A stretch of 8,114 nucleotides of DNA from SW-9-67-25 sp964471665 (GTDB lineage: Archaea; Halobacteriota; Halobacteria; Halobacteriales; Haloarculaceae): NCBI GenBank assembly GCA_964471665.1, contig CAYYHG010000130.1, positions 1 to 8,114 on the forward strand. The letters are read 5' to 3'. The notes under the pieces are model-generated. The model made no database searches. It was given only the letters and a program-made list of their open reading frames with translations, and was not told where the DNA came from. The position numbers and the translations under genes are program-made. The number at the start of each line of letters is the position of its first letter. The stretch's first letter is position 1. Positions 5,113-8,114 of the stretch are shown here, piece by piece.

Positions 5113-5165
5113 ATAAAATTATAATTCATTATAGTTAAGCAGTGACGGATTCGAACGGAATCCGG
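5113..5165 (+). promoter_or_regulatory. AT-rich aroA promoter and candidate operator
   Basis: This is part of an AT-rich island (about 5053-5140) that contrasts with the GC-rich surroundings. It contains the perfect palindrome AATTATAATT (5117-5126) and a TATA-like TTATAG (5129-5134). The expected start site, about 25 nt later, falls inside or at the edge of the inverted repeat CGGATTC-GAACG-GAATCCG (5146-5164). An inverted repeat over a start site is a typical place for a repressor, or the transcript could form a 5' hairpin. The remaining leader to the aroA ATG would be about 75 nt. Function is inferred from position. Confidence 0.4.
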
Positions 5166-5233
5166 CGGGACCGAACAGGGAGGCGTCGCGGCGGTCCGAC
5201 ACTGTGAAACGACGGGACGTCCATCGGGAGCGT

Positions 5234-6523
5234 ATGGACACGACGGTTTCCCGGTCGACAATCGAGGGCGAGACACAGGCGCCACCCTCGAAGAGTTACA
5301 CGCACCGTGCGATTCTCGCAGCGGGGTACGCCGAGGGCGCGACGGTTCAGGATCCGCTCGTGAGCGCCGACACGCGGGCGACGATGCGCGCCGTCGAGGC
5401 CTTCGGCGGGGACGTCGAACACCACGACGATGGCAGCCTCGTCGTGGAGGGATTCGACGGGAACCCAGAGACGCCCGCAGACGTCATCGGTTGTGCGAAC
5501 AGCGGGACGACGATGCGGCTGGTGACCGCGACGGCCGCCCTCGCGCCCGGGCTGACGGTGCTGACGGGTGACGGGTCACTTCGCTCACGCCCGCAGGGAC
5601 CACTCCTCAGGGCCCTGGAGCAACTGGGCGGGCGCGCCGAGAGCACGCGCGCGAACGGACAGGCGCCGCTGGTGGTTGGCGGCCCGATGACCGGCGGGAC
5701 CGCCGCGCTCCCGGGTGACGTCTCCTCGCAGTTCGTCACCGCTCTGCTGATGGCTGGCCCCCACACCGACGCCGGGGTCGACATCGCGCTGCAGACGCCG
5801 CTCAAGTCCGCCCCCTACGTGGACATCACCCTCGAAGTGCTGGACGCGTTCGGGATCTCGGCCCGGAAGACCGGCCGCGGGTTCAACGTGGGCGGCTTCC
5901 AGCAGTACGATCCCTCCGGCGGTGAGTACCGCGTGCCCGGTGACTTCTCGTCGATATCCTATCTGGTAGCAGCGGGCACACTCGCCGGTGGCGACCAGCT
6001 GACCGTCACGGGCGCACGCCCGAGCGCCCAGGGCGACCAGGCCATCGTCGACGTCCTGCAGGAGATGGGCGGGGACGTCGAGTGGGATCGGGACGCGGGC
6101 GAGATCGCCGTCCGGGGGAGCGACCTGCAGGGAGTCGAGGTGAGCGTCGCCGACACGCCGGACCTGTTGCCGACCATCGCGGTGCTTGGGGCGGCGGCCG
6201 ACGGAACGACACGCGTCACCGACGCCGAGCACGTCCGGTACAAGGAAACCGACCGCGTGAACGCGATGGCCCGGGCGCTGGAGCGACTGGGCGCCCGCGT
6301 CGAGGAACGCGAGGACTCGCTGACCATCCACGGCGGCGAGTCCGACCTGCAGGGCGCGACGCTCGACGGGCGGGCCGACCACCGGATCGTCATGGCGCTG
6401 TCCGTCGCGGGACTGGTCGCCGACGGATCGACCACGATCGCTGGCGCCGAGCACGTCGACGTCTCCTTTCCCGGCTTCTTCGACGTCTTAGAGCAACTGG
6501 GGGCCGACGTCGACCGGTCCTGA
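5234..6523 (+). CDS. aroA: 3-phosphoshikimate 1-carboxyvinyltransferase (EPSP synthase)
   Basis: This enzyme transfers the enolpyruvyl group of phosphoenolpyruvate to shikimate-3-phosphate, the step before chorismate synthase in aromatic amino acid synthesis. The 429-aa protein is full length. Visible motifs are APPSKSYTHRA (16-26; Lys20 and Ser21 bind substrates), CANSGTTMRL (87-96, the PEP-binding NSGT loop), GDGSLRSRP (112-120, with Arg119), SSQFVTALL (164-172), TPDLLPTIAVLGA (308-320, catalytic Asp310), RYKETDRVNAM (335-345, Glu338 and Arg341) and DHRIVMALS (382-390). I chose ATG 5234 because the family N-terminus is short (about 15 residues before APPSKS). An in-frame GTG at 5204 would add ten residues of no family character. 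The last base of the TGA stop is the first base of the second 80-bp repeat. No aroC follows within the window, although aroA and aroC are often neighbours in haloarchaea as I recall. Confidence 0.96.
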   Translation: MDTTVSRSTIEGETQAPPSKSYTHRAILAAGYAEGATVQDPLVSADTRATMRAVEAFGGDVEHHDDGSLVVEGFDGNPETPADVIGCANSGTTMRLVTATAALAPGLTVLTGDGSLRSRPQGPLLRALEQLGGRAESTRANGQAPLVVGGPMTGGTAALPGDVSSQFVTALLMAGPHTDAGVDIALQTPLKSAPYVDITLEVLDAFGISARKTGRGFNVGGFQQYDPSGGEYRVPGDFSSISYLVAAGTLAGGDQLTVTGARPSAQGDQAIVDVLQEMGGDVEWDRDAGEIAVRGSDLQGVEVSVADTPDLLPTIAVLGAAADGTTRVTDAEHVRYKETDRVNAMARALERLGARVEEREDSLTIHGGESDLQGATLDGRADHRIVMALSVAGLVADGSTTIAGAEHVDVSFPGFFDVLEQLGADVDRS

Positions 6524-6602
6524 TACTGCCGGTTATACGCGCGTGAGCGATTTCGATCCCCCGCGGGGTCGAATATCTGCGCGAAGTTACAACCGGCAGT
6601 AT
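6523..6602. repeat. 80-bp palindromic repeat element, copy 2
   Basis: This copy has exactly the same length as that at 924-1003 and 62 of 80 identical positions. The terminal arms begin ATACTGCCGGTTATA and end in the near-complement ACAACCGGCAGTAT. The core contains TCGA...TCGA flanking CCCCGCGGGG (6559-6568). At least four differences from copy 1 occur as matched changes in both arms, so pairing is kept. It fills the gap between the convergent aroA and haloperoxidase genes and starts on the last base of the aroA stop codon. There is no open reading frame and no clear target duplication. Such a palindrome would form a long hairpin in transcripts from either side, so it may serve as a shared 3' end for both genes (inference). 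Confidence 0.85.
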
Positions 6603-6645
6603 GAACGAGAGGCACACTCACCCGAACAGCGGCGGGTCGAACGCG

Positions 6646-8114
6646 TCAGCCCAGCGGGTCGTCGACCTCTACCATGCCGTCCAAGTTCTTGATCCGCTCA
6701 GGTTTGACGAGGATCTGTCCGCCGTCGAGGTTCGGCTCCGCGCCGTCGAGCGTCCCGGGGTACTTGTCGAAGAACGGTTCCAGGCGGTAGCCGTCGAAAG
6801 GCAGGTCGTAGTGGCGAATGTGGTCCTGGAGATACCGGACGGCAGCCTGCTCGCCGACGAGGAAGCCGTCGATGCCGTCGGTGCGGTAGTGGATGCCGGC
6901 CCAGTTGCGGCCCAGCGCCATGTTCGCGGCGAGTTTGTTGAGTTCGTCGTTGACGGTGACGGTGCTGTCGCGGGCGTCGTTTATTTCGTCCTGGCTGGCG
7001 GCGGTAGTTCCGTCGCTTCCACCGGATTCGTCGGCGACTGTCGAGAGTTTGGTCTGCTGCACGCTCGTGCTTCCACCGTGCGCCAGGTCGGCGTCCGTCT
7101 TCTTCGGCTCTGCCACCGGTACCACCATCTCGTCGTTCTCGAACTCGTGGGTCCCGTCGAACATCGCCTTGAGCACAGTTACGCAGGCCCCGGCGACGCC
7201 GCTGTGGCCGGCCGGAAACGACGGGTGCGTCGGCGATCCCTCGGTGTAGGCCTGTGGGAGAAGTGAGGGGCCGTGTGTGGATTCGATTTCGGAGAGCGCG
7301 TCCGAACCGAGCACGTTGGACGGAATGTCGAAGGATCTACTCCGGTTGCGGTGTGCGTGAATCCGCCCGCCGTACTCCTCGGGCCGGAGTCGCCGGTGGA
7401 CCTTCCACTTGCGGTACCAGCAGACGTTCTGCCCGGAGATGAACACGTTCACCACGACGTCCAGCACGTCGTTCGAACCGAAGTTGATGAACGGTCTGCC
7501 GGTCTCGATCTCGTCTGCTCCCGTCCCGTACGGAATGTTGGGATCGAATGGGACGCCCATCCCGAGCAGTATCTCCCCGGCGTCTCTGATCGAGAGGTAC
7601 GGCACCTGCCGGCGGACCTTGTTCGCGAGGTCCCGACCCTTGATAATGTGGCGCTGGACCTGCTCGTCGGGATCGTCTTTCTTCTCGACCAGATTCGGCG
7701 GCGGGTTCACGTCCGGAACGGGAACGCCGTTCTGGACTGCCAGCCAGGTCTCGAAGTCGGTGAGGTAGTCCGGCCCCTCGAGCGTGAGCGTCGTGTCACC
7801 GCTGTCGAAGTCAACTGGGTCCGTGTCCGCGCCCGTCAACACCCGGATCCGTTGACTCAGCGGGATCGCTCCGCGCGGAATGTCTTTCCAGAGGAACTGC
7901 GAGATACGCGGGCCCTTCTGTGCGCCGGGAATGATACCACGGAACAGGTTGCTGCTGTCTAAACCATCGCCCCGTGGATCTGTGTCGCTGCCGGGGCCCC
8001 TGTATCCGGAAAGACTGTCGAGTTCGGAGACAGCGCTTCCGACTGTTCCATCCGAATCATAGTCACCGTACAGCACGTCCCGACAGAGCGCCCGCCAGTA
8101 CAGTTCCACCATCT
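6646..8114 (-). CDS. Vanadium-dependent haloperoxidase (algal bromoperoxidase type), partial
   Basis: This enzyme oxidises halide, most likely bromide, with hydrogen peroxide at a vanadate cofactor, yielding hypohalous acid. The 488 residues visible lack the true N-terminus: the Met near 8112 lies inside the family motif MVELYWRALCRDV, so the gene runs off the window and any signal peptide is unseen. Vanadate-site residues, numbered from that Met, are Lys235 and Arg243 (YRKWKVHRRLRPEEYGG), His296 with Gly302 and His303 (SPTHPSFPAGH), and Arg402 and His408 (GRNWAGIHYRTDG). The spacings Lys-to-Arg 8, His-to-His 7 and Arg-to-His 6 agree with my memory of red-algal bromoperoxidase (K398/R406, H478/H485, R545/H551). 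Having His at the H478 site fits a bromo- rather than chloroperoxidase. Position 301 is Ala where algae have Ser483. A polar insertion (about 335-386) separates the last two motifs. The C-terminus looks complete. Confidence 0.92.
   Translation of the reverse strand, partial: MVELYWRALCRDVLYGDYDSDGTVGSAVSELDSLSGYRGPGSDTDPRGDGLDSSNLFRGIIPGAQKGPRISQFLWKDIPRGAIPLSQRIRVLTGADTDPVDFDSGDTTLTLEGPDYLTDFETWLAVQNGVPVPDVNPPPNLVEKKDDPDEQVQRHIIKGRDLANKVRRQVPYLSIRDAGEILLGMGVPFDPNIPYGTGADEIETGRPFINFGSNDVLDVVVNVFISGQNVCWYRKWKVHRRLRPEEYGGRIHAHRNRSRSFDIPSNVLGSDALSEIESTHGPSLLPQAYTEGSPTHPSFPAGHSGVAGACVTVLKAMFDGTHEFENDEMVVPVAEPKKTDADLAHGGSTSVQQTKLSTVADESGGSDGTTAASQDEINDARDSTVTVNDELNKLAANMALGRNWAGIHYRTDGIDGFLVGEQAAVRYLQDHIRHYDLPFDGYRLEPFFDKYPGTLDGAEPNLDGGQILVKPERIKNLDGMVEVDDPLG

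Noticed and set aside
5141..5170. tRNA-like TTCGAA sequence that might mark a tRNA 3' end or an integration site
   Set aside because: When placed as a T-arm on either strand the stem does not pair, and no anticodon or acceptor stem is found nearby. The short inverted repeat explains it better.
5585..6454. Minus-strand open frame of 289 codons opposite aroA
   Set aside because: It lies wholly within aroA, which has all the EPSP synthase motifs, and no promoter or family signature supports it.
6601..7266. Plus-strand open frame of 221 codons opposite the haloperoxidase
   Set aside because: It is antisense to a gene with clear vanadate-site motifs, and its apparent start is formed by the end of repeat copy 2.

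Overview
The window reads as chromosomal DNA from a halophilic archaeon (class Halobacteria). The GC content is high, the proteins are rich in Asp and Glu, and several start codons sit about 25-30 nt behind TATA-like boxes, as expected for leaderless or short-leader archaeal transcripts. Several genes belong to families that are archaeal or haloarchaeal: UPF0212, UPF0058, the DacZ-type diadenylate cyclase and archaeal-style AroA.

Layout from left to right. (1) 5-868, minus strand: an unrecognised multi-pass membrane protein with a good Shine-Dalgarno sequence and a GTG start. (2) 869-1223: no intact gene. It holds an 80-bp palindromic repeat (924-1003) and a start-less stretch that looks like eroded coding sequence (1023-1223). 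(3) 1224-2123, minus: an OGG1-like 8-oxoguanine DNA glycosylase/lyase. (4) 2213-2680, plus: a UPF0212 protein with a long acidic tail. (5) 2755-2991, minus: a UPF0058 protein, converging on UPF0212 across a short hairpin. (6) 3220-4817, minus: a two-gene operon of diadenylate cyclase dacZ followed by an MscS-type channel, with stop and start codons overlapping by one base. (7) 4894-5055, minus: a 53-aa unrecognised small protein, divergent from the next gene across a very AT-rich promoter island. (8) 5234-6523, plus: aroA (EPSP synthase, shikimate pathway). (9) 6523-6602: a second copy of the 80-bp repeat, whose first base is the last base of the aroA stop codon. (10) 6646-8114, minus: a vanadium-dependent haloperoxidase of the algal bromoperoxidase type, cut by the window edge at its N-terminal side.

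Most of this is housekeeping: DNA repair, c-di-AMP signalling with osmotic relief, and aromatic amino acid synthesis. Three things stand out. The first is the pair of 80-bp palindromes, which differ at several bases yet keep their pairing through matched changes in both arms. The second is the haloperoxidase, which would oxidise bromide in a bromide-rich brine. The third is the tight coupling of the c-di-AMP synthase to a mechanosensitive channel that appears to lack the usual C-terminal cage domain.
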